The translations under genes and the position numbers were made by a program. The notes under the pieces are model-generated. The model was not told the origin of the DNA. It was given only the letters and a program-made list of their open reading frames with translations, and did not search any database. From Rubrimonas sp036770645 (GTDB lineage: Bacteria > Pseudomonadota > Alphaproteobacteria > Rhodobacterales > Rhodobacteraceae), in assembly GCA_036770645.1 (NCBI GenBank), contig DAIPIU010000005.1, positions 1 to 64,000 on the forward strand: a stretch of 64,000 nucleotides of DNA, written 5' to 3'. Of this stretch, positions 9,774 to 18,905 are shown piece after piece (position 1 is the stretch's first letter; each line of letters begins with the position of its first letter).

Positions 9774-10814
9774 TCACTTGAAGCCGATCGCGTCATAGAT
9801 GCGGGCGGCCGCCGCCTGGTTCTCGCCCAGCGCCGACAGGTTCAGTTCGTCGGCCTTGAAGTCGGCGAGCGTGGTCACGCCCATCTTCTGGATCGATGCG
9901 CTGATCGGCACGCCGGCCACCACCGGGAACTCGTCGTTGCCGGCCGAGAAATACTCCTGCGCCGTGTCCGAGGCGAGGTATTCGAGGAAGGCGATGGCGT
10001 TGTCGCGGTTCGGCGCGGTCTTGACCAGCGCGCCGCCCGAGACGTTGACATGGGCGCCGCGGCCGTCCTGGTTCGGGAAGGTCACGCCGATGCTGTCGAC
10101 ATGCTCGGACAGCGCGGCGACCTCGGTGCGGATCGCGCGCGCGAAATAGTAGGTGTTCGAGATCGCGACGGCGCATTGGCCCGAGACGATGCCTTTGAGC
10201 TGGTCGGTGTCGCCGCCCTGCGGGTCGCGCGCGAGGTTCGCGAGCAGACCCTCGCCCCAGGCCTTCGCGGCCTCCTCGCCATGATGGGCGATGATCGAGG
10301 CCATCAGCGACAGGCTGTAGATGTTGCCCCCGCTGCGCATGCAGATCTTGCCCTTCCACTGCGGCTCGGCGAGCTCCTCGTAGGTCTGGGGCGGGGTCGG
10401 CACCGTGGCCTTGTCGTGGAAGAACACCCGCGCGCGCTGCGAGAACGAGAACCACAGGTCCGACGGATGGCGCAGGTGGGCCGGGATGCGCTCGCGCAGC
10501 AGGGCGCTGTCCACCGGGGCCAGCAACTCGGCGTCGACCGCGCGCCACAGGCGGCCGGCGTCGACCGTGATCAGCACGTCGGCGGGCGAGTTCGCGCCCT
10601 CGGCCTGGATGCGGGTGATCAGCTCGTCGGCGTTGGCCTCGATCAGGTTGACCGTGATGCCGGTCATTTCCGTGAACTCGCCGTAGAGGCGCGCGTCGGT
10701 GTCGTAGTGGCGCGAGGAATAGACGTTGACGACGCCCGCCGCGAAGGCCGGGGCGCCGAGCCCGAGGGCGACGAGGGTGCCGAGCGCGATCCGCGCGGCC
10801 GGGGTGGTGGACAT
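9774..10814 (-). CDS. Fe(3+) ABC transporter substrate-binding protein (FutA/FbpA-like), orphan
   Basis: 346 residues with a signal peptide cleaved near AFAAG. The mature start VVNVYSSRHYDTDARLY is typical of FutA/IdiA ferric-iron-binding proteins, and the later NTYYFAR supplies the pair of tyrosines usually used for Fe(3+) coordination. Function: periplasmic capture of ferric iron. No permease or ATPase gene is adjacent, so the rest of the transporter must be elsewhere. It is transcribed divergently from preT. The 190-base intergenic region contains a GGAA-N3-TTCC palindrome (10931-10941) that could be an iron-response operator. Confidence 0.88.
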   Translation of the reverse strand: MSTTPAARIALGTLVALGLGAPAFAAGVVNVYSSRHYDTDARLYGEFTEMTGITVNLIEANADELITRIQAEGANSPADVLITVDAGRLWRAVDAELLAPVDSALLRERIPAHLRHPSDLWFSFSQRARVFFHDKATVPTPPQTYEELAEPQWKGKICMRSGGNIYSLSLMASIIAHHGEEAAKAWGEGLLANLARDPQGGDTDQLKGIVSGQCAVAISNTYYFARAIRTEVAALSEHVDSIGVTFPNQDGRGAHVNVSGGALVKTAPNRDNAIAFLEYLASDTAQEYFSAGNDEFPVVAGVPISASIQKMGVTTLADFKADELNLSALGENQAAAARIYDAIGFK

Positions 10815-10930
10815 GGTGCTCTCCCGTGTCGGTTTTGGGCGGTGCCGCAGACGACCCGCGCTCCGGAAGCTTTGGATAACCGAGTGAAACAGTCAAGCTC
10901 TCGGACCGCATCTCCGACCAAAGTCGTCGG

Positions 10931-10941
10931 GAAATTTTCCG
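10931..10941. promoter_or_regulatory. Candidate iron-response palindrome upstream of the FutA-like gene
   Basis: GGAA-ATT-TTCC, matching the GAA-N3-TTC core of the ICE/Irr boxes of alphaproteobacteria. It lies in the less GC-rich part of the 10815-11004 spacer between the FutA-like gene and preT. Assignment is speculative; the motif is short. Confidence 0.3.
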
Positions 10942-11004
10942 TTTGATAAAGGTTTCATCCCGCCGCAGCATCGCGCCCAAGGAACAAGCGACAGGGGATT
11001 GCGG

Positions 11005-12345
11005 ATGACCGACGCGCGTGCGCGCGCTTCCGGCATCGTGGCGGCGAGGCTGCCGGCCGAGGCCTATTGCACCAATTTCGCCGACATCGCGCCGCGGCTC
11101 TCGGCCCATGAGGCGCTGGTCGCGGCAGACCGCTGCTATTTCTGCCACGACGCGCCCTGCGTGCAGGCCTGCCCCACCGCCATCGACATCCCGCTGTTCA
11201 TCCGCCAGATCCAGGCGGGCCAGCCGAAGGCCGCGGCGAAGACCATCTGCGACCAGAACATCCTCGGCGGCATGTGCGCCCGGGTCTGCCCGACCGAGAC
11301 GCTTTGCGAGGGGGCCTGCGTGCGCGAGCACGCCGAGGGCGCGCCGGTCGAGATCGGCCGCCTGCAGCGTTTCGCCACCGACGCGCTGATGGCCGAGGGC
11401 GCCCACCCCTTCGCCCGCGCGCCCGCCACCGGGCACCGCGTCGCGGTGGTGGGGGCGGGGCCGGCGGGCCTCGCCTGCGCCCATCGCCTGGCGATGAAGG
11501 GCCACGCGGTGACGGTGTTCGACGCGCGGCCGCGGCCCGGGGGCCTGAACGAATACGGCATCGCCGCCTACAAGACGCCCGGCGGCTTCGCGCAGGCCGA
11601 GGTGGAGTGGCTGCTGGGCATCGGCGGCATCCGCATCGAGCACGGGCGCAGGCTGGGGGCCGACCTGCTGCTGGCCGACCTGCGCGAGGGGTATCACGCG
11701 GTGTTCCTCGGGATCGGCCTCGGCGGCGTCAACGCGCTGGGGGCGGAGGGCGACGACCGCGAGGGCGTGGCGGACGCCGTGGCCTTCATCGCCGAGCTGC
11801 GGCAGGCGGCGGATCTGGCCGCGCTGCCCGTCGGCCGGCGGGTCGTGGTGATCGGCGGCGGCATGACCGCCATCGACGCCGCGGTGCAGAGCAAGCTGCT
11901 GGGGGCGGAGGAGGTCACGATCCTCTACCGCCGGGGGCGCGAACGGATGTCGGCCAGCCTGCACGAGCAGGAGCACGCGACCTCGGCCGGCGTGCGCCTC
12001 CTGTGCGACGTGCGTGTTCGCCGGGTGCTGGGCAACGGGGCGGCGACGGCGGTCGAGTGCGAATACACCGAGGAGGGCCCCGAGGGCCTGCGCGGCACGG
12101 GCGAGACCTTCGTCCTGCCCGCCGACCAGGTGTTCCGCGCCATCGGCCAGACGCTCGAGGCCGCGACGCCGGGGCTGGCGGTCGAGGGCGGCAAGATCGC
12201 CGTCGACGCGGAAGGCCGCACCGCGCTGCACGGCGTCTGGGCCGGCGGCGACTGCGCCGCGGGCGGCGAGGACCTGACCGTGACCGCGGTGGCGCAGGGC
12301 CGCGACGCGGCCGAAAGCATCCACCGCGCGCTGACGGGAGCCTGA
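11005..12345 (+). CDS. preT: NAD-dependent dihydropyrimidine dehydrogenase, PreT subunit
   Basis: FeS-flavoprotein that feeds electrons from NADH to PreA in the first reductive step of uracil/thymine degradation. 446 residues. The N-terminal FeS domain has the cysteine runs CYFCHDAPCVQACP and CARVCPTETLCEGAC. An FAD-binding fold follows with VAVVGAGPAGLACA and then an NADH-binding fold with VVVIGGGMTAIDAA. The ATG at 11005 lies 7 bases after GGGG. It is followed within a few bases by a DUF1428 gene and then preA. PreT is homologous to the small subunit of glutamate synthase, but adjacent preA settles the assignment. Confidence 0.92.
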   Translation: MTDARARASGIVAARLPAEAYCTNFADIAPRLSAHEALVAADRCYFCHDAPCVQACPTAIDIPLFIRQIQAGQPKAAAKTICDQNILGGMCARVCPTETLCEGACVREHAEGAPVEIGRLQRFATDALMAEGAHPFARAPATGHRVAVVGAGPAGLACAHRLAMKGHAVTVFDARPRPGGLNEYGIAAYKTPGGFAQAEVEWLLGIGGIRIEHGRRLGADLLLADLREGYHAVFLGIGLGGVNALGAEGDDREGVADAVAFIAELRQAADLAALPVGRRVVVIGGGMTAIDAAVQSKLLGAEEVTILYRRGRERMSASLHEQEHATSAGVRLLCDVRVRRVLGNGAATAVECEYTEEGPEGLRGTGETFVLPADQVFRAIGQTLEAATPGLAVEGGKIAVDAEGRTALHGVWAGGDCAAGGEDLTVTAVAQGRDAAESIHRALTGA

Positions 12346-12348
12346 GCG

Positions 12349-12702
12349 ATGGCCTATGTCGACGGTTTCGCTGCCGCCGTGCCCGCCGAGAACCGCGAGT
12401 CCTACCGCGCGCACTGCACGCTCGCCGCGGCGGTGTTCCGCGAACACGGCGCCACGCGCGTGGTCGAGTGCTGGGAGGACGACGTTCCGGAGGGAAAGCG
12501 AACCTCCTTCCCGCTCGCCGTGCAGCGCGAGCCGGGCGAGAGCGTCGTGTTCTCATGGGTGGAATGGCCCGACCGCGCCGCGCGCGACGCCGGGATGGAG
12601 AAGGTGTTCGCCGACCCGCGCATGCAGCCCGACGCCAACCCCATGCCCTTCGACGGCAGGCGCCTCATCCATGGCGGCTTCACCGTCCTCCTCGACGCCT
12701 GA
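12349..12702 (+). CDS. DUF1428 family protein (YbaA-like)
   Basis: 117 residues, soluble, no signal peptide. The pattern MAYVDGFAAAVP, then VVECWEDDVPEGK, FSWVEWPDRAARDAGMEKV and MPFDGRRLIHGGF is that of DUF1428, a ferredoxin-like alpha+beta barrel (dimeric ABM-like) family with no established function. It starts 3 bases after preT and ends 14 bases before preA, so it is co-transcribed with the pyrimidine dehydrogenase. A role in that pathway is possible but unproven. Confidence 0.85.
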   Translation: MAYVDGFAAAVPAENRESYRAHCTLAAAVFREHGATRVVECWEDDVPEGKRTSFPLAVQREPGESVVFSWVEWPDRAARDAGMEKVFADPRMQPDANPMPFDGRRLIHGGFTVLLDA

Positions 12703-12716
12703 CAGCGGAGCGCCCA

Positions 12717-14021
12717 ATGGCCGACCTTCGTTCCGAGTTCGTGGGCATCAAGTCGCCCAACCCGTTCTGGCTGGCCTCCGCGCCGCCGACCGACAAGGAA
12801 TACAACGTCGTGCGCGCCTTCCGCGCCGGCTGGGGCGGCGTGGTGTGGAAGACGCTGGGGCTCGACCCGCACATCGTCAACGTCAACGGCCCGCGCTACG
12901 GCGTGGTCTACGGTGCCGACCGGCGGGTGCTGGGGCTGAACAACATCGAGCTGATCACCGACCGCCCGCTCGACGTGAACCTGCGCGAGATCAAGCAGGT
13001 CAAGCGCGACTGGCCCGACCGGGCCATGGTCGTCAGCCTGATGGTCCCCTGCGACGAGGAGAGCTGGCGCGCCATCCTGCCGCTGGTCGAGGAGACCGGC
13101 GCGGACGGGGTCGAGCTGAACTTCGGCTGCCCGCACGGCATGTCCGAGCGCGGCATGGGGTCCGCCGTCGGGCAGGTGCCGGAATACATCGAGATGGTCG
13201 CGCGCTGGTGCAAGGCGCACACCCGCATGCCGGTGATCGTGAAGCTGACGCCCAACATCACCGACATCCGCTGGCCGGCGCGCGCCGCCTTCAAGGGCGG
13301 CGCGGATGCGGTGTCCCTCATCAACACCGTGTCCTCGATCACCTCCGTCGATCTCGACAGCTTCAGCCCGGAGCCGATGATCGACGGCAAGGGCAGCCAC
13401 GGCGGCTATTGCGGCCCGGCGGTGAAGCCCATCGCGCTGAACATGGTGGCCGACATCGCACGCGACCCCGAGACGGCGGGCCGGCCGATCTCCGGCATCG
13501 GCGGGATCACCACCTGGCGCGACGCGGCCGAGTTCATGGCGCTGGGCGCGGGCAACGTGCAGGTCTGCACGGCGGCCATGACCTACGGGTTCAGGGTGGT
13601 GCAGGAGATGATCGCCGGTCTGTCGCTGTGGATGGACGAGAAGGGCCACGCCGATCTCGCCGCCTTCCGCGGCCGCGCGGTGCCGAACGTCACGGACTGG
13701 CAGCACCTCAACCTCGAATACGTCGCCAAGGCGCGGATCGACCAGGACCTGTGCATCAAGTGCGGCCGCTGCTTCGCCGCCTGCGAGGACACCAGCCACC
13801 AGGCCATCGCCATCAGGCCGGGGCGGGTGTTCGAGGTGATCGACGCCGAATGCGTCGCCTGCAACCTGTGCGTGAACGTCTGCCCGGTCGAGGCCTGCAT
13901 CACCATGGAGCGCCTGCCGGCCGGCAGCACCGACCCCCGCACGGGGCGGGTGGTGCGCGACGACCATGCCGACTGGACCACGCACGCCAACAACCCCGCG
14001 CGCCGCGTGGCCGCGGAATAG
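12717..14021 (+). CDS. preA: NAD-dependent dihydropyrimidine dehydrogenase, PreA subunit
   Basis: Catalytic FMN/FeS subunit that reduces uracil and thymine to the 5,6-dihydro forms. 434 residues. The N-terminal dihydroorotate-dehydrogenase-like barrel contains SPNPFWLASAPPT, the active-site loop ELNFGCPHGMSERGMGSAVG and the phosphate-binding GIGGITTWRDA. The C-terminus has two 4Fe-4S motifs, CIKCGRCFAACED and CVACNLCVNVCPVEAC. The ATG at 12717 follows CGGAG. It closes the preT-DUF1428-preA operon. Hydantoinase and beta-ureidopropionase genes, needed for the next steps, are not in the window. Confidence 0.95.
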   Translation: MADLRSEFVGIKSPNPFWLASAPPTDKEYNVVRAFRAGWGGVVWKTLGLDPHIVNVNGPRYGVVYGADRRVLGLNNIELITDRPLDVNLREIKQVKRDWPDRAMVVSLMVPCDEESWRAILPLVEETGADGVELNFGCPHGMSERGMGSAVGQVPEYIEMVARWCKAHTRMPVIVKLTPNITDIRWPARAAFKGGADAVSLINTVSSITSVDLDSFSPEPMIDGKGSHGGYCGPAVKPIALNMVADIARDPETAGRPISGIGGITTWRDAAEFMALGAGNVQVCTAAMTYGFRVVQEMIAGLSLWMDEKGHADLAAFRGRAVPNVTDWQHLNLEYVAKARIDQDLCIKCGRCFAACEDTSHQAIAIRPGRVFEVIDAECVACNLCVNVCPVEACITMERLPAGSTDPRTGRVVRDDHADWTTHANNPARRVAAE

Positions 14022-14096
14022 CCGCGGCGCGCCGTGAACGCTATCTTTGCGGCGGTTCGGCGATTATCCTCGCCGCGCAGAGATCCGGGGCAAGTC

Positions 14097-14312
14097 ATGG
14101 CCAAACTGACCGAGAGCGAACGCTTCGGCGATACGGCGCCGCTGATGGTGCAGCTCGTGAACTATGCCGGCGGCAGCCTTCGGCTCGTGAACACGGCCGT
14201 GGCCGAGGCGCGCCGGCCCGACGGCCACATCCACCTCGCCGACATCGTCCAGCGCATCGACGCGCTGAGCGGTCGCGAAGCGGTGGCGCAGCCGGCCCGC
14301 ACCGGCGACTGA
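14097..14312 (+). CDS. Small conserved-looking protein of unknown function
   Basis: 71 residues, no membrane segment or signal peptide. Not recognised. It begins MAKLTESERFGDTAPLMVQL and appears helical, with LADIVQRIDAL near the end. The ATG at 14097 was preferred over an upstream ATG at 14034 because GGGG precedes it at suitable spacing and the upstream residues are low-complexity. Its stop lies 9 bases before the GTG of the DUF6338-like membrane protein, so the two genes probably form one transcript. Confidence 0.6.
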   Translation: MAKLTESERFGDTAPLMVQLVNYAGGSLRLVNTAVAEARRPDGHIHLADIVQRIDALSGREAVAQPARTGD

Positions 14313-14321
14313 CGCCCTTCG

Positions 14322-15376
14322 GTGGGGTTCCTCAGCGTCGAGCTGCTGCCGATCTTCGCCTTCTTCGCGCCGGGCTTCGTGTTCCTGCTCGCCTTCTACG
14401 GGGGCGGCCGCATCACGCGCGGGCTGCTGAACCGCGGCCTGCTGCTCGACGCGGCGGCGCTGGTGCTGATCTCGGCGCTGGTGAACATGGTCGCCGCGCC
14501 GCTCTATGTCCTCGCGCCGGGGCGGCTGTTCGGGCCGGACAGCCAGGAAGGGGCGCTTGCGCTGCTGCAGGGGGGGCGCGCGGCATGGACGCCGTTTCCG
14601 TTCGGCCCCTACGCCTATCTCGTCGGCTATGTCGGCTTCGTGCTGGCGGCGGCCGGGCTCGGCGGCTATGGCGCGATCCGCTTGATCGAGACCCGCAGCG
14701 ACATCGGCTTCCTGCGCTTCATCGGCGAGAAGTTCACCCATCACGGGCTCTACGGCCTCGTGGAAGGGGCGGACAGCAGCTTCGACAGCGCCTTCGAGCG
14801 CCGCTTCCCGCGCAGCGCCGGGATCGAGACCATCGACGTGGTGATGGCGGGCGTGCTGACGGACATCGGGCCCGACGCGCTTCCCGTCATCTATTACGGG
14901 CGCGTGTCGAAATACGTCGTGAGTGGCGTGAACACGAGCGAAAGCATCACCCTGCGCAACGTCGAGAAGCTGACGCTGCGCATCGACGCGAGGGGCGCGC
15001 GCACGCCGTCGCGGGCCCGTTTCGTGCCGGTGTTCGATGGCTCGGCCCCCGGCCCGGACGTCGGCGGCCGCGTCAAGACCGAGGAACTGGTGATCATCGA
15101 GGGCCGCACGATCCGCAACCTGTCGTTCGAGCGTTTCCGCTTCGCCATCCGGATCGAGGACGAGGCCGACCGNNNNNNNNNNNNNNNNNNNNNNNNNNNN
15201 NNNNNNNNNNNNNNNNNNNNNNNNNNNNNNNNNNNNNNNNNNNNNNNNNNNNNNNNNNNNNNNNNNNNNNNNACCTGTCGTTCGAGCGTTTCCGCTTCGC
15301 CATCCGGATCGAGGACGAGGCCGACCGTGCGGCGGCCGAGACCCTGGCCGCGGCGGCGCGCGGGTCCCGCGGCTGA
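14322..15376 (+). CDS. DUF6338-like membrane protein, interrupted by a closable assembly gap
   Basis: A GTG start at 14322 leads into two or three N-terminal membrane segments (LLPIFAFFAPGFVFLLAFY, then hydrophobic stretches near residues 45-62 and 95-115). A soluble cytoplasmic domain follows, with IYYGRVSKYVVSGVNTSE and VVIIEGRTIRNL-like strands. The organisation resembles DUF6338 proteins, whose function is unknown; the family call is tentative. The 55 bases before the 100-N gap (15118-15172) are identical to the 55 after it (15273-15327). Collapsing them gives a continuous frame of 299 residues ending AAARGSRG. Directly downstream of the 71-residue gene at 14097. Confidence 0.65.
15173..15272. 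other. Assembly gap (100 N) flanked by a 55-bp exact duplicate
   Basis: The 55 bases at 15118-15172 recur exactly at 15273-15327. This is the pattern left when two contigs that overlap by an assembler k-mer are scaffolded with a fixed 100-N spacer. Removing 155 bases restores the open frame, so no sequence is likely missing. Confidence 0.93.
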
Positions 15377-15489
15377 CGGCCGGGCCCGTCGGGGGCGCGC
15401 CGCCGGATTGTCACGCGCCTGCGGTTGCGGCCCCGCGGCGCTTCTCTCTACACCATGCGCCGGGCAGTGCGGGGGCAGCGGGGCGCAGC

Positions 15490-16455
15490 ATGGATCGCGG
15501 CGGGGCGGACGACGGCATCTTCGACGGCGGGCCCTTCTTCAAGGGCAACCTGCACACCCATTCGACCCTGTCGGACGGGCGCCTGCCCCCCGAGGAGGTC
15601 TGCCGGCGCTATCGCGAGGCGGGCTACGATTTCCTGTGCCTGTCGGACCATCTCGTGGGCCTCTACGGCTATCCCGTCGCCGACACACGGCCCTTCCGCA
15701 CCAACGCCTTCACCACCATCCTCGGGGCCGAGGTCCACACGGGCGCCATGGAGAACGGCGAGATCTGGCACCTGCTGGCCGTCGGCCTGCCGGAGGATTT
15801 CGCGCGTCCGCACGCTCCGGACTTCCGCCCGCCCGAGGGCGGCGAGAGCGGCGCGGCGCTGGCCGAACGCTGCCGCGCGGCCGGCGCCTTCGTGGCCATC
15901 GCCCATCCGCAATGGTCCGGCCTGACCCTGGCCGACGCCCGCGCCATCGAGGCGGCTCATGCCGTCGAGATCTACAACCATGGCTGCGCGGTCGAGAGCG
16001 ACCGGCCGGACGGCACGGCGATGCTCGACCTGCTGCTGTCGCAGGGGCGGCGGCTGACCGCCATCGCCACCGACGACGCGCATTTCATCGGGCCGGACCA
16101 TTTCGGCGGCTGGGTCATGGTGCGCGCGGAGGCGAACGAGCCCGAGGCGCTGCTCGCCGCGCTGAAGGCCGGGCGCTTCTATGCCAGCCAGGGGCCGGAG
16201 CTGCGCGGCCTGCGCGTCGAGGGCGGCGCGGTCGAGGTCGCCTGCTCGCCCGTCGACCGCATCATGGCGCTGGGCGCGGGATCGGCGGCGACGCTGTGCC
16301 GGCGCGAGGATTTCGCCGCGCGCGCCGAGGGGCCCGACGGCACCGACCGCGCCCGGCTGGACCTTGGCCGCCTGGGCGACAGCCCGTGGCTGCGCGTGGT
16401 CGCGGTGGACGCGGCGGGGCGGCGCGCGTGGTCGAATCCGATTTGGGTCCAGTGA
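15490..16455 (+). CDS. PHP-domain metal-dependent phosphoesterase
   Basis: 321 residues, cytoplasmic. The first PHP motif GNLHTHSTLSDG is at about residues 19-30, followed by LCLSDH, the glutamate of ILGAEVHTG, and later AIAHPQWS and the metal-binding AIATDDAHF. These supply the His/Asp/Glu set of the polymerase-and-histidinol-phosphatase superfamily. The closest types are stand-alone phosphatase or nuclease-like PHP proteins; the substrate is unknown. It stands alone: the preceding membrane-protein gene ends 113 bases upstream and a separately oriented transporter operon starts about 107 bases downstream. Confidence 0.85.
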   Translation: MDRGGADDGIFDGGPFFKGNLHTHSTLSDGRLPPEEVCRRYREAGYDFLCLSDHLVGLYGYPVADTRPFRTNAFTTILGAEVHTGAMENGEIWHLLAVGLPEDFARPHAPDFRPPEGGESGAALAERCRAAGAFVAIAHPQWSGLTLADARAIEAAHAVEIYNHGCAVESDRPDGTAMLDLLLSQGRRLTAIATDDAHFIGPDHFGGWVMVRAEANEPEALLAALKAGRFYASQGPELRGLRVEGGAVEVACSPVDRIMALGAGSAATLCRREDFAARAEGPDGTDRARLDLGRLGDSPWLRVVAVDAAGRRAWSNPIWVQ

Positions 16456-16562
16456 CTTGCGGCCCCTGCCGTTTGTCGCAAAACTGTCGCATGATGTTGA
16501 TAAATCCGTCTCGGCCCGAGAGTAACGGCTCGCAGGACCAATCATAAGGGAGGCTCCCCCCA

Positions 16563-17690
16563 ATGCTCACCCGTCGCCATGCGCTGATGACCGGCGCGGC
16601 CGCCGTCGCCGCGCCCGCCGTGCTGCGCGCCACCGACGCGCTGTCCTCCTCGGGCACCGTGCGGATCTTCGTCTGGCAGGACTACGTCGCGCCGAACATG
16701 GCCGAGAAGTTCCAGGCCGACACCGGCATCAAGCTGGAAATGACCACCTACGGCTCGAACGACGAGGCGCAGTCGACCCTGAAGGCCAATGGCGGCAAGG
16801 GCTTCGACATCATCATGCCGTCGATCACCAACCGCGAGGGCTATGAGGATCCGTCGGCGCCGAACGGCATCTTCCTGCAGACGATCGACATGGGCCGCGC
16901 CGATGTCGGCAACATCATCCCGGCCTTCCTGCGCGACAGCGCCGCGCTCGGCGGCACCTTCCGCGGCGAGCAGGTGCTGCTGCCGCTGGTCTGGGGCACC
17001 GAGGGCATCACGCTGAACCGCGCCCGCCTGCCCATCGCCGACGAGGACCTGTCCTACGGCGACCTGTTCCGCCCCGAGGCCAAGGGGGCCGCGGCCTTCC
17101 GCCAGAAATCGGTGATCATGGGCGCGGGCCTCTATCTCGACAGCATCGGACAGGTGCCGTCGAACCGCATGCTCGACGTCTACAAGTCCGAGGACGACGC
17201 CCGCCGCGTCTGGGGCGAGGTGACCAAGTTCCTGCTGGCGCACAAGGAGAACTTCGGCGCCTTCTGGAACAACGCCACCGAGGCGACCTCGGCCTTCACC
17301 GAGGCCAACTGCATGATCGGCCAGACCTGGGACACGACCGGGCTGCTGCTGAACCGCGAGAACCCCGATTTCGTCTACCGCGCGCCCAAGGAAGGCATCA
17401 TCACCTGGCTCGACTCGGTCGGCATCCCCTCGGGCGCCGAGAACGTCGAACAGGCCTACGCCTTCATCAACTTCCTCCTGCGGCCCGAGGTCGCCGGCAT
17501 GTTCTCGGACAACACCGGCTACAACTCGGCCGTGGCGGGCGGCGCGGAGTTCGCGGGCGCGGACTACAAGCGCCAGTTCAACGAGGTCTACACGCCGGCG
17601 GTGCTGAACAACATGTGGTGGTGGCAGGCAGACACGCCGTTCTTCGGGGCGGTGCGCAACGAGTTCGCCGAGATCATCACCAACGCCTGA
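16563..17690 (+). CDS. Periplasmic binding protein of a polyamine-type ABC transporter (PotD/PotF-like)
   Basis: 375 residues. The N-terminus MLTRRHALMTGAAAVAAPA carries a twin-arginine pair and a hydrophobic stretch, suggesting Tat export. The mature part starts VRIFVWQDYVAPNMAEKFQ, as in spermidine/putrescine-binding proteins, and contains GFDIIMPS and WGTEGITLNR. It is the first gene of a five-gene unit (binding protein, ATPase, two permeases, DUF6065-like). A strong hairpin follows immediately after its stop, which could raise its mRNA level over the membrane subunits. The ligand is inferred to be a polyamine or similar cation. Confidence 0.85.
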   Translation: MLTRRHALMTGAAAVAAPAVLRATDALSSSGTVRIFVWQDYVAPNMAEKFQADTGIKLEMTTYGSNDEAQSTLKANGGKGFDIIMPSITNREGYEDPSAPNGIFLQTIDMGRADVGNIIPAFLRDSAALGGTFRGEQVLLPLVWGTEGITLNRARLPIADEDLSYGDLFRPEAKGAAAFRQKSVIMGAGLYLDSIGQVPSNRMLDVYKSEDDARRVWGEVTKFLLAHKENFGAFWNNATEATSAFTEANCMIGQTWDTTGLLLNRENPDFVYRAPKEGIITWLDSVGIPSGAENVEQAYAFINFLLRPEVAGMFSDNTGYNSAVAGGAEFAGADYKRQFNEVYTPAVLNNMWWWQADTPFFGAVRNEFAEIITNA

Positions 17691-17698
17691 CGCCTGTC

Positions 17699-17725
17699 GC
17701 GGGGGGCGGCCCTGTCGCCCCCCGC
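17699..17725 (+). promoter_or_regulatory. Intercistronic hairpin after the binding-protein gene
   Basis: A perfect 10-bp stem (GCGGGGGGCG with its complement) and a 7-nt loop, 8 bases after the stop codon. No T-run follows, so it is more likely an RNA-stabilising element or partial terminator between the abundant binding protein and the transporter subunits, as in maltose-type operons. Confidence 0.6.
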
Positions 17726-17749
17726 ATCCCCGCCGGAGACCGACCGCCG

Positions 17750-18904
17750 ATGCGCGACGCAGCCCCCCACGGCGAGACGCGCGGCCGCGACGTGCGGCTC
17801 GAGGGCGTATCGATCGTCTATCCCAACGGCTTCATCGGCGTTCACCCCACCGACCTGCGCATCGAGGCGGGGGCGTTCTTCTCGATCCTCGGCCCGTCGG
17901 GCTGCGGCAAGACCACCCTGCTGCGCGCGGTCTCGGGCTTCGTCGAACCGACCGCGGGACGGGTGCTGATCGGCGGGGCCGACATGCGCGGCGTGGGGCC
18001 GAACGCGCGGCCGACCGCGATGATCTTCCAGAGCCTCGCGCTGTTTCCGCTGATGCCGGTCTGGGAGAACGTGGCCTTCGGGCTCGAGGCCCGCGGCGTG
18101 CCCCGCCGCGCCCGCCGCGACCGGGCCATGGAGCTGCTGGCGCTCGTCGCTCTGGCCGAGCAGGCCGACAAGAAACCGTCCGAGCTGTCGGGCGGCCAGC
18201 GCCAGCGCGTCGCGGTGGCCCGCGCGCTGGCGGTCGAGCCGGCGGTGCTGCTGCTCGACGAGCCGCTGTCGGCGCTGGATCTGAAGCTGCGCCAGCACAT
18301 GCGGGCCGAGTTGCGCGCCATCCAGCGCCGCACCGGCGTCACCTTCGTCTACATCACCCACGACCAGGGCGAGGCCCTGACCATGTCGGACCGCATCGCG
18401 GTGATGAACGCCGGAAGAATCGAGCAGGTCGGGGCGCCCGACGCGGTCTACGCCGCGCCCGCGACGGCCTTCGCCGCGAGTTTCCTGGGCGAGACCAATG
18501 TGTTCGCGGGCCCCGTGACCGCCTGCGCGGACGGGCTGGCCGAGATCGCCACGCCCTTCGGCCCCATGCACGGCCGGATCGGCGCGCCGCTGTCGCCCGG
18601 GGACCGCGCCATGCTGTTCGTGCGGCCCGAGCGCATGCGCATCGGGGGCGGGGACCACGACGGCGGGGCCGTCACGCGGGCGGTCGTGGCGCGGCGCGAC
18701 CTCGAGGGCCCCTACGTGAACCTGTTCCTGCGCGCCGAGGGCGCGGCGGGGCCGCAGGAGCTGGCGGTCCACCTGACCAACGGGGGCGAGTCCGGGGCCG
18801 GCCCCGGCGATGCGCTGGATCTGGGCTTCGCGGCGACCGACGCCGTCGCCCTGCCGGAGGGCCCGCTCGCGGCCACCGGGCGCGACCTCGCGGACCGGCT
18901 CTGA
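17750..18904 (+). CDS. ABC transporter ATP-binding protein, PotA-like
   Basis: 384 residues. Walker A GPSGCGKTT, Q-loop IFQSLALFPLMPVWENV, signature LSGGQRQRV, Walker B VLLLDEPLSALD and the H-loop YITHDQGEAL are all present. The C-terminal extension (from about residue 245) is the TOBE regulatory domain usual in polyamine/spermidine and iron importers. The ATG at 17750 begins 60 bases after the binding-protein gene. The stop lies one base before the next permease start. Confidence 0.92.
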   Translation: MRDAAPHGETRGRDVRLEGVSIVYPNGFIGVHPTDLRIEAGAFFSILGPSGCGKTTLLRAVSGFVEPTAGRVLIGGADMRGVGPNARPTAMIFQSLALFPLMPVWENVAFGLEARGVPRRARRDRAMELLALVALAEQADKKPSELSGGQRQRVAVARALAVEPAVLLLDEPLSALDLKLRQHMRAELRAIQRRTGVTFVYITHDQGEALTMSDRIAVMNAGRIEQVGAPDAVYAAPATAFAASFLGETNVFAGPVTACADGLAEIATPFGPMHGRIGAPLSPGDRAMLFVRPERMRIGGGDHDGGAVTRAVVARRDLEGPYVNLFLRAEGAAGPQELAVHLTNGGESGAGPGDALDLGFAATDAVALPEGPLAATGRDLADRL

Positions 18905-18905
18905 G

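Noticed and set aside
15118..15327. A 55-bp direct repeat as a mobile-element or attachment-site duplication
   Set aside because: The copies abut a 100-N spacer exactly and restore a frame when merged, so assembly overlap explains them better.
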